Below, in pieces: positions 1 through 8,167 of a stretch of 64,000 bases of DNA. The stretch spans positions 1 through 64,000 of the forward strand of contig JAUHYZ010000002.1 of the NCBI GenBank assembly GCA_030426245.1, read 5' to 3'. The notes below the pieces were generated by a model. The model searched no databases. It had not been told where the DNA came from and saw only the letters and a list, made by a program, of their open reading frames with translations. Numbering within the stretch: the first letter of the stretch is position 1; every line of letters starts with the position of its first letter. The translations under genes were made by a program, and so were the position numbers. This DNA is from Alphaproteobacteria bacterium. Lineage in GTDB: Bacteria > Pseudomonadota > Alphaproteobacteria > Sphingomonadales > Sphingomonadaceae.

Positions 1-503
1 CCACGATCTATCCGAAGCCGTCGATCGACGAATATCGTCGCTATGCGAAGGTGCGTGTGGATGCCCTGAACCACGCCATCCGCAACATTCCGCCGGAAAT
101 GATCCGTTATCACTGCTGCTGGGGCAGCTGGAACGGCCCGCACTCCGAAGATCTTCCGCTCAAGCACATTGTCGACCTGATGCTCAGCCTCAATATCCAG
201 GCCTACAGCGTCGAAGCCGGCAATGCTCAGCACGAGCATGAATGGCAGGTCTGGAACGAGACGAAGCTGCCCGAAGGCCGCATCCTTATTCCGGGTGTGG
301 TCAGCCACAAGACCGAAGTCGTCGAGCATCCCGAGCTGGTTGCGCAGCGTCTCTCCCGCTATTGTGAAGCTGTCGGCAAGGAAAATGTCCAGGCCGGTAC
401 GGACTGCGGAATGGGCATGGGCCGCGTCCATCACGAAATCGGCTGGGCCAAGATCGAAAGCATGGTTGAAGGCGCAAGGCTCGTTTCCGAGCGGCTCTGG
501 TGA
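1..503 (+). CDS. MetE-like (cobalamin-independent methionine synthase C-terminal family) protein, 5' end missing
   Basis: The frame is open from the left edge (in-frame codons from base 3), so only about the last 166 residues are present. They carry the zinc-site pattern of the MetE C-terminal barrel: His-x-Cys in YHCCWGSW, a Glu in EAGNAQHEHEW and a late Cys in TDCGMGMG. It is a close paralogue of the complete protein at 22438-23634, with the same motifs in the same order. In MetE this zinc activates a thiol for methyl transfer; for short stand-alone relatives the substrate is generally unknown. The TGA stop overlaps the GTG start of the next gene (GTGA), so it is translationally coupled to a carrier. 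Confidence 0.82.
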   Translation, partial: TIYPKPSIDEYRRYAKVRVDALNHAIRNIPPEMIRYHCCWGSWNGPHSEDLPLKHIVDLMLSLNIQAYSVEAGNAQHEHEWQVWNETKLPEGRILIPGVVSHKTEVVEHPELVAQRLSRYCEAVGKENVQAGTDCGMGMGRVHHEIGWAKIESMVEGARLVSERLW

Positions 504-1798
504 CATCACAATCGACGGTAAAGCGGCCTGCGCCTGGAGTGGCGCGGGCCGTCTATGCCCTTGTATTGCTGTGCCTGATTAACGCCTTTTCCTACCTCGA
601 TCGCAACATGATCGGGCTGCTCCTGCCGCAGATGACGGCGGAGCTTGAACTTTCCGATACAATTACCGGCCTTGTTGCCGGGCTCCCTTTCGCCATGTGC
701 TACGCCTTCTGCGCGATACCTGCCGCGTGGATTGCCGATACGCGCAACCGGCGAAACCTTCTGGTTATCGCGCTGACGGTGTGGAGCACGATTACGGCCC
801 TGTCCGGCCTGGTACAGAATGGCTGGCAGTTGGCGATTGCCCGCTTCGGGCTGGGGGCGGGCGAATCCCCGGGCCATCCCACGACATCGTCTCTCGTCGC
901 GGACCTTTTCTCTGCCGAGCGTCGCACGATCGCGTTCTCCGCCCTGTCTGCCTCTGCCTATCTCGGCCCGCTCATCGGCTTTCCGGTGATCGGCTGGATT
1001 CTGGCCGAACATGGTTGGCGCACATCCTTTTTCGTGATGGGGCTAGGTGGCCTGGTGTTTGCCGGCCTGCTGCTGTTCACGGTCAAGGAGCCGCCGCGTG
1101 GCGCTTCCGCCAAATCTTCCGCCGTGGAAGTAGAGCCGGCGCAAACCTTCGTGTCCGGGGTCAAACTGCTCTTCAGCACCCGCTCATATCCCTATGTCGT
1201 ATTTGCCGGCGCGCTGAATGCGGTGAACCAGGGCGCACATATGACTTGGGGCCCCACCTTCCTTGACCGAGTGCATGATTTGGGTCCGCAGGAAATCGGT
1301 TTCTATTTCGGGACACTGCGCGGAATCGCCGGTTTGGCAGGGGCTTTCTCAACCGCGCTGGTTGTGGGCGCCTTGGTGCGGCGGGATATCGCTTGGCAAA
1401 TCCGCGCGCCCATAATTATCGCCATATTGCCTTTCTTTGGCGATGCGATCTTTCTGTTCTCCCGCGATCCGATCTTCTGGCAGGTGGGCCTTGCGCTCAG
1501 CGCGCTCAGCACTGCGATGGTCGTTGCCGTCAGTTACTCGCTCTACGTCAACATCGTGCCGCCGCGTCTTAGAGCCCAGGCAGCCGCCTTCTATTTCGTT
1601 GTGGCGATGATGACGGGCATGGTCCTGGGGCCCTTCGTTGTCGGCGCGCTCAGCGATGCCCTGGCGCCGACGCTGGGCGTGGAATCGATTACCTGGGGCA
1701 TGCTGGTCGGTTCGTCTTCGGCAATCGTCTCCTGCGTGCTTCTGATCTTCGCAAGACGGACCTGGGTGGAAGATATGAAGCGCGCAGAAGGTATGTGA
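500..1798 (+). CDS. MFS transporter, spinster-like subgroup
   Basis: A 432-residue inner-membrane protein with about 12 hydrophobic segments. The first helix ends in SYLDRNMIGLLLPQM, a pattern shared with the carriers at 31098-32456 and (as NFLDRQIMALL) 44335-45693, followed by the cytoplasmic loop IADTRNRRN at the place of the MFS loop 2-3 signature. The GTG start overlaps the stop of the MetE-like gene by four bases, which ties the carrier to that enzyme. Proton-coupled uptake of an organic acid or aromatic compound is the usual role of such carriers in catabolic clusters; the substrate here is inference only. The next gene is convergent, 15 bases away. Confidence 0.85.
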   Translation: MTSQSTVKRPAPGVARAVYALVLLCLINAFSYLDRNMIGLLLPQMTAELELSDTITGLVAGLPFAMCYAFCAIPAAWIADTRNRRNLLVIALTVWSTITALSGLVQNGWQLAIARFGLGAGESPGHPTTSSLVADLFSAERRTIAFSALSASAYLGPLIGFPVIGWILAEHGWRTSFFVMGLGGLVFAGLLLFTVKEPPRGASAKSSAVEVEPAQTFVSGVKLLFSTRSYPYVVFAGALNAVNQGAHMTWGPTFLDRVHDLGPQEIGFYFGTLRGIAGLAGAFSTALVVGALVRRDIAWQIRAPIIIAILPFFGDAIFLFSRDPIFWQVGLALSALSTAMVVAVSYSLYVNIVPPRLRAQAAAFYFVVAMMTGMVLGPFVVGALSDALAPTLGVESITWGMLVGSSSAIVSCVLLIFARRTWVEDMKRAEGM

Positions 1799-1813
1799 GC
1801 TCCGGCCGGGCGA

Positions 1814-2827
1814 TTAGTGCGCCGGTTGGAGGATCACCTTGCCGACGCCTTCGCGGCTAGCGACTCGCTCATGCGCTTCGGCGGCTCTCTCCAGCGGCAG
1901 CATTTCGTCGATCAGCACATTGAATGCGCCCTCGGCAGCCGCTTCAAGGCTTGCCGTGACGTCTTCATGCGTAAAGCCGATGCTGCCCAGGACTGCGATC
2001 TGATAGAGATAGAGGCGCTTCACATCTAAGGTGACTTCGCCTCCGCCATGGCTACCCGCTGTAACCAGGCGGCCATGACGCGCGATGGAGTGGAAGGCCT
2101 TGGGAAACAGCACGGGGTCGGCGATGTTTTCGAACACGACATCGACGCCGCGACCATCGGTCAATTCCAGGACGCGTTCGGTGAGGTCTTCCTTGCGGTA
2201 GTCCACGCCGAAATCGGCCCCGAGATCGAGCGTGGCCTGTACGCGGTCAGGCGCACCTGCGCCGGCGATGACAGTTGCGCCCATATGCTTGGCAATCTGT
2301 ACGCCTGCACTACCGAGCCCGCCCGAGGCCCCCATGATCAACACGCTTTCTCCGGATTTCAGTGCGGCCCGGTCGCGCAGCAGATTGTAGGCCTGCGGTG
2401 CATGGCGGGCGACAACCGTGGCTTCGGGAAAATCGATCCCATCGGGCATGGGGACCGTGCCGACGGCAGGCAGCTTCACAAATTGGGCATAGCCGCCCAG
2501 ATGCTGCATCCCCACGGCATCGACCGGGCCGACAGGCTTGCTGCGCCAGGGAATGGTGACGACGCGCTGGCCGACATGGCGGTCCTTCACATCCTTGCCG
2601 ACTGCCGAAATTACACCGGAAGGATCAACGCCGAGGATATGGGGCAATTTGATCGGCGCGACATAGTCGCCAGCACGGACGACCAGATCGAGCGTGCGAT
2701 TGACCGAGACGGCATGCACTTCAACCACGACTTCGTCCGGACCGGGTTCGGGTTTTGGGAAATCCTCATATTTGAGGACTTCCGGCCCGCCAAACTCGTG
2801 CATGACGACGGCCTTCATCATTTCCAT
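1814..2827 (-). CDS. zinc-free MDR quinone oxidoreductase / alcohol dehydrogenase-like
   Basis: A 337-residue medium-chain dehydrogenase of the quinone-oxidoreductase type: N-terminal GroES-like domain (MKAVVMHEFGGPEVL start, typical of NADPH:quinone reductases) and a Rossmann domain with GASGGLGSAGVQIAK. No structural-zinc cysteine cluster is present. I chose ATG at 2827 because GAAGGA lies 8 bases upstream and the residues upstream of it look untranslated. It probably reduces a quinone, enone or short-chain carbonyl with NADPH in the cytoplasm. It is divergent from the MDR enzyme at 3008, and the 180-base region between carries an ATTGNCTAACAAT-type site at 2927. Confidence 0.82.
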   Translation of the reverse strand: MEMMKAVVMHEFGGPEVLKYEDFPKPEPGPDEVVVEVHAVSVNRTLDLVVRAGDYVAPIKLPHILGVDPSGVISAVGKDVKDRHVGQRVVTIPWRSKPVGPVDAVGMQHLGGYAQFVKLPAVGTVPMPDGIDFPEATVVARHAPQAYNLLRDRAALKSGESVLIMGASGGLGSAGVQIAKHMGATVIAGAGAPDRVQATLDLGADFGVDYRKEDLTERVLELTDGRGVDVVFENIADPVLFPKAFHSIARHGRLVTAGSHGGGEVTLDVKRLYLYQIAVLGSIGFTHEDVTASLEAAAEGAFNVLIDEMLPLERAAEAHERVASREGVGKVILQPAH

Positions 2828-2926
2828 GGGTAATGTCCTTCTCGGCGTGATTGGGTGCGCGATTTTCGGCGCGCTGCCATTTTTGATCTTTCGATTGTGG
2901 CCGCAACCTGTCAAGTTGCAGGCATT

Positions 2927-2939
2927 ATTGACTACCAAT
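2927..2939. promoter_or_regulatory. operator A site 1
   Basis: ATTG-ACTAC-CAAT, a perfect-arm pseudo-palindrome, sits between the divergent genes at 2827 and 3008. It belongs to a family with consensus ATTGNCTAACAAT that recurs through the locus. Binding by one of the three GntR proteins is inference. Confidence 0.6.
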
Positions 2940-3007
2940 TTGGCGTGGCATGGTCACGCCCTTTGCCGCGGTCAACGTGCCGGCATTGAATGATGAGAGG
3001 AAAAATC

Positions 3008-4117
3008 ATGGCGAACCACCCCGACAATGTCCGAATCGCGATCAAGACCGGCGTCGAGGAGACAACGCTGGAAGCGCATCCCTGGCCCGAACTTGGACCC
3101 GATGAAGGAATGCTCAAGATCGAGGCTTGCGGTGTCGGAGGGGCGGAGCCGGAAGTCTATCGCGCCGGCGATAAATGGCTGCCGGTGGCTATGGGCCATC
3201 AGATTGTCGGCACTGTGGTTGCCATGGGTGAGCAGGCCGAGAAGATCTGGCCGGTTGATCTGGGCGAGCGCGTGGTGATTCAGGAATATCTGCCCTGCAA
3301 GTCCTGCGAATGGTGCCTTAAGGGTGAGTATCGGTTCTGCCCTGAGGCGGATTTTTTTGGCGGCTCCAATCCGCAGCGCTATGGCCTGATCGATCCGACG
3401 ATCGGCCCCAAGCTGGTTGGGGGCTTTGCAGAATACATCCAGCTTCCCTGGAATACGGTGTTCCACAAGATCCCTCAGGATTTGCCTGCGGAGCTGGCGA
3501 CGCTGGCCATCCCGCTCGGCAATGGCGTGCAATGGGCCACGCTCGACGTAAATGCCGGTCCGGGCAAGACCGTGCTGGTCGTCGGGCCGGGGCAGCAGGG
3601 GCTCGGAGCGGTGCTGGGAGCCAAGGATGCCGGAGCCGAAAAGATCATTCTGGCAGGCATGTCGCGCGATCAGACCAGGTTGGATCTCGCACCGGAACTG
3701 GGCGCATCCGACATCATCAATATCGAGGAAGAGAACCTGCTGGACGGCCTGAAACGCATCCTCGGGCCCGATGGCGGACTGGACGTAGTGGTCGACACCA
3801 CCGGCGATCCCGGCGGCAAGAACATGGACCAGTATCTCGAAGTCGCCAATTACGGCGCGTGGCTATGGGTGAACTGCATGGATCGCGGGGTACCGACCCG
3901 TGCGATCAAGCAGAAATACCTCACCGTACGTTCGGGCCGTGGGCGCAGCTGGTGGGCAGTCGATACGGCACTTCGTATCATCACATCGCGCCGCTTCCCT
4001 TTGGAGAAGATGTGCACCCACACATTCGGCCTGGAAGACGTCGATCTTGCGATCAAGGCGACGGCAGGCCGCGAAGTGGAAGGTGCGATCCACTGCATCG
4101 TGGATCCCTGGAAATAG
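3008..4117 (+). CDS. zinc-binding MDR dehydrogenase lacking catalytic zinc ligands
   Basis: A 369-residue MDR-fold dehydrogenase. The structural zinc lobe is intact (CKSCEWCLKGEYRFC, four Cys) and the cofactor motif GPGQQGLG is present. The catalytic zinc site looks lost: the usual G-[IV]-C-G-[ST]-D reads GVGGAEPEVY with Gly for Cys, GHE reads GHQ, and the usual EPL reads IPL. The start ATG has GAGAGGA six bases upstream. The paralogue at 13654-14757 shows the same substitutions. It may be an NAD(P)-dependent dehydrogenase or reductase with an altered mechanism; substrate unknown. It is transcribed alone under the divergent promoter at 2927. Confidence 0.8.
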   Translation: MANHPDNVRIAIKTGVEETTLEAHPWPELGPDEGMLKIEACGVGGAEPEVYRAGDKWLPVAMGHQIVGTVVAMGEQAEKIWPVDLGERVVIQEYLPCKSCEWCLKGEYRFCPEADFFGGSNPQRYGLIDPTIGPKLVGGFAEYIQLPWNTVFHKIPQDLPAELATLAIPLGNGVQWATLDVNAGPGKTVLVVGPGQQGLGAVLGAKDAGAEKIILAGMSRDQTRLDLAPELGASDIINIEEENLLDGLKRILGPDGGLDVVVDTTGDPGGKNMDQYLEVANYGAWLWVNCMDRGVPTRAIKQKYLTVRSGRGRSWWAVDTALRIITSRRFPLEKMCTHTFGLEDVDLAIKATAGREVEGAIHCIVDPWK

Positions 4118-4148
4118 GCGCCCGAATATATGAAGTGGCAGGCGGCCG

Positions 4149-4853
4149 TCAGGCTGCCAGCCATTCCTTGAGTGCGGCCGAAACCTCCCCAGGCTTTTCG
4201 AGCATGGGGAAGTGGCCTGCTCCTTCGATCAGTGTCAGTTTCGCCCCGTATATGGCTTCGGCCATCGAACGGTTGCGGTCGGGATTGCTGAGCGGGTCAT
4301 CCTGGCCTGCCAGGATCAATGTCGGCACCTTGATTTTGCCGAGCAGATCGCGCGGATCAGGCCGGTTGAGCAGGGCGCCGACTTCTTTCTTGTAGTCATC
4401 CGGCGTGAAGGTGCAGGCCATCGCTTCAAGCAAACCCATAAAATCGGCATCATCATGCTTAGACGGGTGTGCGATCTTGGGATTCCACCATTGGGCCAGA
4501 GCAGAGATGCCTTCGTTGAATGCCATGTCTATCTGCGGCTGCCGGCGGGCCGCCTCTCCTTCGCCGATCGCGTGTACGCTGGCATCCAGCAGCGCCAGGC
4601 GCGTGATCCGTTCCGGCGCAAGACGGAACACCTCCAGTGCCACGCGCCCGCCCATGGAAAAGCCGCAAAGCGCGAATTTTTCCGGAGATTCGCGGAGAAT
4701 CGCCTCTGCCATAGAAACCAGAGAATCGTGGCCATGCAGGTGTGGGATTGTAATGTCGGCGATGTCCGCCAGGTCGCGTACTTGGTTCTGCCAGACGCGT
4801 TCGTCGCACAGCGAACCTGGAACAAGCACAAGATTCTGCTTTTCTTTTCCCAC
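4149..4853 (-). CDS. alpha/beta hydrolase
   Basis: A 234-residue alpha/beta-fold hydrolase. The oxyanion strand reads LVLVPGSLCDERVW, the nucleophile elbow is GFSMGG (Ser), the acid is in AGQDDPLS and the catalytic His in GAGHFPMLEKP. There is no signal peptide, so it should be cytoplasmic. The start is GTG at 4853 with GAGG ten bases upstream. Family members hydrolyse esters, lactones or C-C bonds of ring-cleavage products (MhpC/BphD type); which applies here is not visible. It is divergent from the operon starting at 4960, with a shared operator-like site between them. Confidence 0.85.
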   Translation of the reverse strand: MGKEKQNLVLVPGSLCDERVWQNQVRDLADIADITIPHLHGHDSLVSMAEAILRESPEKFALCGFSMGGRVALEVFRLAPERITRLALLDASVHAIGEGEAARRQPQIDMAFNEGISALAQWWNPKIAHPSKHDDADFMGLLEAMACTFTPDDYKKEVGALLNRPDPRDLLGKIKVPTLILAGQDDPLSNPDRNRSMAEAIYGAKLTLIEGAGHFPMLEKPGEVSAALKEWLAA

Positions 4854-4887
4854 TAAACCTAGACCTCTATTTAAGAATGTATACGAT

Positions 4888-4900
4888 AATGCCTAACTCT
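4888..4900. promoter_or_regulatory. operator A site 2 (half conserved)
   Basis: AATG-CCTAA-CTCT keeps the CTAA core of the ATTGNCTAACAAT motif but a degenerate right arm. GTATACG lies just upstream at 4879-4885, as at the site near 39992. It lies between the divergent hydrolase (4853) and the 4960 operon. Confidence 0.45.
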
Positions 4901-4959
4901 ATGAGGGAATCCTTGCAAGCTACGCAAGGCCCAGCGAAGCCAGGAATGAGGAGGAAGAA

Positions 4960-5766
4960 TTGGTTTTGATCGATGGACACTGTCATGCGTCGCCGCTCGT
5001 ATTCGAACCGGTCGAACCGCTGGTGTTCCAGATGGACCAGAACGGTGTGGACAAGGCCGTGCTGACCCAGGTCCTCGGCCAGTTCGACAATAGCTATCAG
5101 GAGGAATGCGTTGCCCGTTATCCCGGGCGCATGGTCAGCGTGGGCGCCGTCAATGTCGGTGAAGCCGATGCCCCCGAAAAGGTCGCCTACTGGGCAGGGC
5201 GGGGCATGGCGGGGCTGCGCATCCGGCCCGAGGCGCGCAGCCCGCAAGGCGATCCGCTGGCCGTGTGGCGCGCCGCGGCCGATGCCGGAATCGTCATCAA
5301 TTGCGGCGGGGCTGCGGCCAATATCCTGTCGGATGATTTTTACGCCCTGGTCAGCGAGTTTTCCGAGGTGCCCTTCGTGCTCGAGCAGCTCGGCGGGTGG
5401 ACCCGGCCCGATTGCGACAAGGAAGACGCGACCTGGCAGGGGCTGATGAAACTGGCGCGTTTCCCCAATATCAGCCTGAAGGTTCCTGCGCTTGGACAGA
5501 TTGCGCCGCGCCAGATCGGCAAGCCGCTTCCCTCCGAGCCTCCGATTCTGGATGTTGCCAAAGGTGCGATCCTGATCGAGGCGCTCGATACCTTTGGGGC
5601 GGACCGGCTGATGTGGGGCAGCGATTTCCCCGTTGTCGGATCGCGGGAAGGTTACGCCAACGCCCTGAACTGGACGCGAGAGCTTTTCGCAGCGCGCGAA
5701 CAGGCCGAAGTGGACGCGATATTCGGGGGAACGGCTCAGCGCATATTCTTTGATCGTGCGGGTTGA
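4960..5766 (+). CDS. amidohydrolase-family (LigI/lactonase-like) TIM barrel protein
   Basis: A 268-residue amidohydrolase-2 barrel. The N-terminal metal motif is present (LIDGHCHA) and so is the C-terminal Asp (MWGSDFP), but the two central His positions are replaced: INCGGAA where its relative at 8168 has VHFF, and LEQLGGW where that one has IDHFG. The TTG start has GAGGAGG close upstream. The size and reduced metal site recall the metal-independent 2-pyrone-4,6-dicarboxylate lactonase (LigI) group, so hydrolysis of a lactone is a fair guess, not shown. It is the first gene of a four-gene forward operon to 9028. Confidence 0.75.
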   Translation: MVLIDGHCHASPLVFEPVEPLVFQMDQNGVDKAVLTQVLGQFDNSYQEECVARYPGRMVSVGAVNVGEADAPEKVAYWAGRGMAGLRIRPEARSPQGDPLAVWRAAADAGIVINCGGAAANILSDDFYALVSEFSEVPFVLEQLGGWTRPDCDKEDATWQGLMKLARFPNISLKVPALGQIAPRQIGKPLPSEPPILDVAKGAILIEALDTFGADRLMWGSDFPVVGSREGYANALNWTRELFAAREQAEVDAIFGGTAQRIFFDRAG

Positions 5767-5824
5767 ACGACTCTCAAGATCGTTATACTAAAAACGTATA
5801 CAAAATTGTGTTTGGAGGTAGGCC

Positions 5825-6994
5825 ATGGCTTACGATGCTGACGAAACAATCATCTGTATTTCCGCAAACGGGAAGACAGAGTCATTCAGTAAAAAGGCTG
5901 CGCGGCGGATGCTTGTCGCGACCACGGAAGGTGTGCTCGACTACCGGCGGGATGCGCCCGACGGCGCTTGGGAATTGCAGGACAACATGCTGCTCGAAGG
6001 GCAGCATATCAGCGCGCTGGTTTATGACGAGAAGCTGGACCTGCTCTTCGCGCTGCCGCATTTCCATGGCGGGGTTCTGGTCAGCGCAGATCACGGCGAG
6101 AGCTGGGAAACGCGCAATCACGGGCTCCAGTCAGACTACGCCTATTACCTGTTGATCCAGCATGTCGGCGATGAGACCATTCTCAATCTCGGTACCGAAC
6201 CGGTGATGTTCTATCGCAGCTGGGATCTGGGCAAGAGCTGGACCGCCTATCCGAACTGCACCAAGGTGGAAGGCACGGAACATTGGGTATTCCCGCGCTC
6301 CGAACCGCATATCAAGCATATCGCATCACATCCCGATCAGCCGGGCCGGATCTACATTTGCGTGGAGCAGGGCGACCTCCTGCGTACGGATGATGGCGGC
6401 GAAACCTGGACCTCGATCAATTCGATGGAGCGTTCCGACGACAAGTTCCGCCGCGACCAGCACAGGATCGTGTTCTATCGCGACAATCCGGACGAGATGT
6501 TCTTCTGCACCGGCATTGGCCTTTATCACACGACGGATGCCGGCGAGACCTGGGAACGTCTGACCGATCCCAGCCATGAATGCGCCTATCCGGATCCATT
6601 CTTCGTGCATCCGCGTGAAGAGCTGCTCTTCATGGTCGGGGCAGGAGAAAATCCCAATCCGAAATGGGCATCCGAAGGCACGGCACATCCGAAATACATG
6701 GTGAGCCGCGATCACGGTAAGACCTGGCAGACCGCAATGAAGGGCATGCCCGATCCGGTGCCGGGCAACCTGGAAGTTGCAGCCATGCACGATTCGGATG
6801 AAGGCGGCGTGGAACTGTATGCGGGCACCGCATGTGGCCAGCTCTATATCAGCCGCGACAATGCCCAAAGCTGGACGGCCGTGGCAGAAGATCTGCAGCC
6901 GATGTCCAAGGGGCCGCATTTCCGCTGGTTCCTCTCTCAGGAAGACCGCGAAGCCTATGAAGACAAGCTGCGCGGCATGGGCGTCTTTGCGTAA
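5825..6994 (+). CDS. Asp-box (BNR/sialidase-like) beta-propeller protein
   Basis: A 389-residue protein with six Asp-box motifs (S-x-D-x-G-x-[ST]-W) near residues 87-94, 132-139, 187-195, 236-243, 294-301 and 343-350, for example SADHGESW and RTDDGGETW; the last, SRDNAQSW, is degenerate. Evenly spaced Asp boxes build a six-bladed propeller. No signal peptide is evident, so it is probably cytoplasmic, unlike most sialidases, and no sialidase Arg triad is obvious. GGAGG lies six bases before the ATG. Its place between a lactonase-like and a MetE-like gene suggests an enzymatic or lactone-binding role, but the function is unknown. Confidence 0.7.
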   Translation: MAYDADETIICISANGKTESFSKKAARRMLVATTEGVLDYRRDAPDGAWELQDNMLLEGQHISALVYDEKLDLLFALPHFHGGVLVSADHGESWETRNHGLQSDYAYYLLIQHVGDETILNLGTEPVMFYRSWDLGKSWTAYPNCTKVEGTEHWVFPRSEPHIKHIASHPDQPGRIYICVEQGDLLRTDDGGETWTSINSMERSDDKFRRDQHRIVFYRDNPDEMFFCTGIGLYHTTDAGETWERLTDPSHECAYPDPFFVHPREELLFMVGAGENPNPKWASEGTAHPKYMVSRDHGKTWQTAMKGMPDPVPGNLEVAAMHDSDEGGVELYAGTACGQLYISRDNAQSWTAVAEDLQPMSKGPHFRWFLSQEDREAYEDKLRGMGVFA

Positions 6995-7044
6995 TACAAT
7001 GGCAGCCGAAACAGGCTGTCAGCACAAAATTGAAGGAGAGAATG

Positions 7045-8154
7045 ATGGCTGGGAAAGCCCCCTTTCGTGCGGACCATGTGGGCAGTCTGCTAAGACCGGC
7101 GAGCCTGCTTGAAAAGCGCGCAGCTCATGAAAAGGGAGACCTTTCCGACAGCGAGCTGAAGGCCGCCGAGGATGAGGCTATTCGCCAGGTTGTCGCCAAC
7201 CAGGAAGGTGTCGGCCTCAAATCGGTCACCGATGGAGAGTTCCGCCGCAACAACTGGGCGCTGGACTTCTTCGCAAGCCTTCAAGGGACAGAAAAGGTCG
7301 AGTTGCGGTTGTCAACGACCGGGCAGGGCGATCGCAGCGTCCCTGCGGCGGTGGTGACCGGCAAGGTCGGTTCGCGGGATCACCCGATGGTGGATCATGT
7401 GCGTTTCCTGGTTGAGCAGACCGGGCAGACGGCCAAGCTTACCATTCCCTGTCCCACGATGATCGTTTCCGCCGCGCGCGACTGGCGCCAGGTTGTCGAT
7501 ACGTCCGTTTATAGCGGCCTGGATGAGTTCTTCGCGGATATGGGCGCAGCCTATGCGGACTTTGTGCGCGCTGTCTATGATGCGGGCTGCCGCTACCTTC
7601 AGCTTGACGACGTCAACATGGCCTATCTCTGCGACAAGGATATGCGGGCCAAGTTGGCGGAGCGGGGCGATGATCCGGATGAGGTGATGACCGGCTGGAT
7701 CGGGGTTCTCAATACGGCGCTGGCCGCTCGGCCGGACGATATGACAATGACAACGCATATCTGCCGCGGCAATTTCAAGTCCCAATGGTTCGCCCAGGGC
7801 GGTTATGATCCGATCGCAGAACGGCTATTCAACGAGCTCGATTATGACGGGTTCTTCCTCGAATATGACAGCGAACGCGCTGGCGGCTTTGAGCCGCTGC
7901 GTTTCCTCCCCAAGGGCAACAAGCGCGTTGTGCTGGGCTTGGTCACCACCAAGACGGGCCTCCTGGAAGACAAGGATCTGATCAGGAAACGCGTCGAGCA
8001 GGCCAGCCAGTTTGCCGATCTCGATCAGCTCTGCCTCAGCCCGCAATGCGGTTTCGCCAGCCATGAGGACGGCAATGAGCTTTCCGAGGAGCAGCAATGG
8101 GCGAAGTTGCGCGAAATCGTGGAACTCGCCGACGAAATCTGGTCGGACGCTTGA
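7045..8154 (+). CDS. MetE-like (cobalamin-independent methionine synthase family) enzyme
   Basis: A 369-residue single-barrel MetE-family protein starting with FRADHVGSLLRP, the usual N-terminus of short MetE homologues. Zinc-site residues are His and Cys in THICRGN, a Glu in LEYDSERAGGFEPL and Cys in LSPQCGFAS. I chose ATG at 7045 (AAGGAG six bases upstream) over the ATG three bases earlier. Full MetE is about twice as long; the missing N-terminal half binds the triglutamyl folate, so this is unlikely to be a true methionine synthase. Relatives include epoxyalkane:CoM transferase, so thiol-dependent group transfer or C-O cleavage is possible. Confidence 0.8.
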   Translation: MAGKAPFRADHVGSLLRPASLLEKRAAHEKGDLSDSELKAAEDEAIRQVVANQEGVGLKSVTDGEFRRNNWALDFFASLQGTEKVELRLSTTGQGDRSVPAAVVTGKVGSRDHPMVDHVRFLVEQTGQTAKLTIPCPTMIVSAARDWRQVVDTSVYSGLDEFFADMGAAYADFVRAVYDAGCRYLQLDDVNMAYLCDKDMRAKLAERGDDPDEVMTGWIGVLNTALAARPDDMTMTTHICRGNFKSQWFAQGGYDPIAERLFNELDYDGFFLEYDSERAGGFEPLRFLPKGNKRVVLGLVTTKTGLLEDKDLIRKRVEQASQFADLDQLCLSPQCGFASHEDGNELSEEQQWAKLREIVELADEIWSDA

Positions 8155-8167
8155 AGGGGCCTAGTGA

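Noticed and set aside
5825-6994. Asp-box protein as a sialidase
   Set aside because: Asp boxes are structural; no signal peptide, no obvious arginine triad and no sialic acid genes are present.
7045-8154. MetE-like genes as genuine methionine synthase
   Set aside because: They are about half the length of MetE and lack the N-terminal folate-binding half; no methionine biosynthesis genes are nearby.
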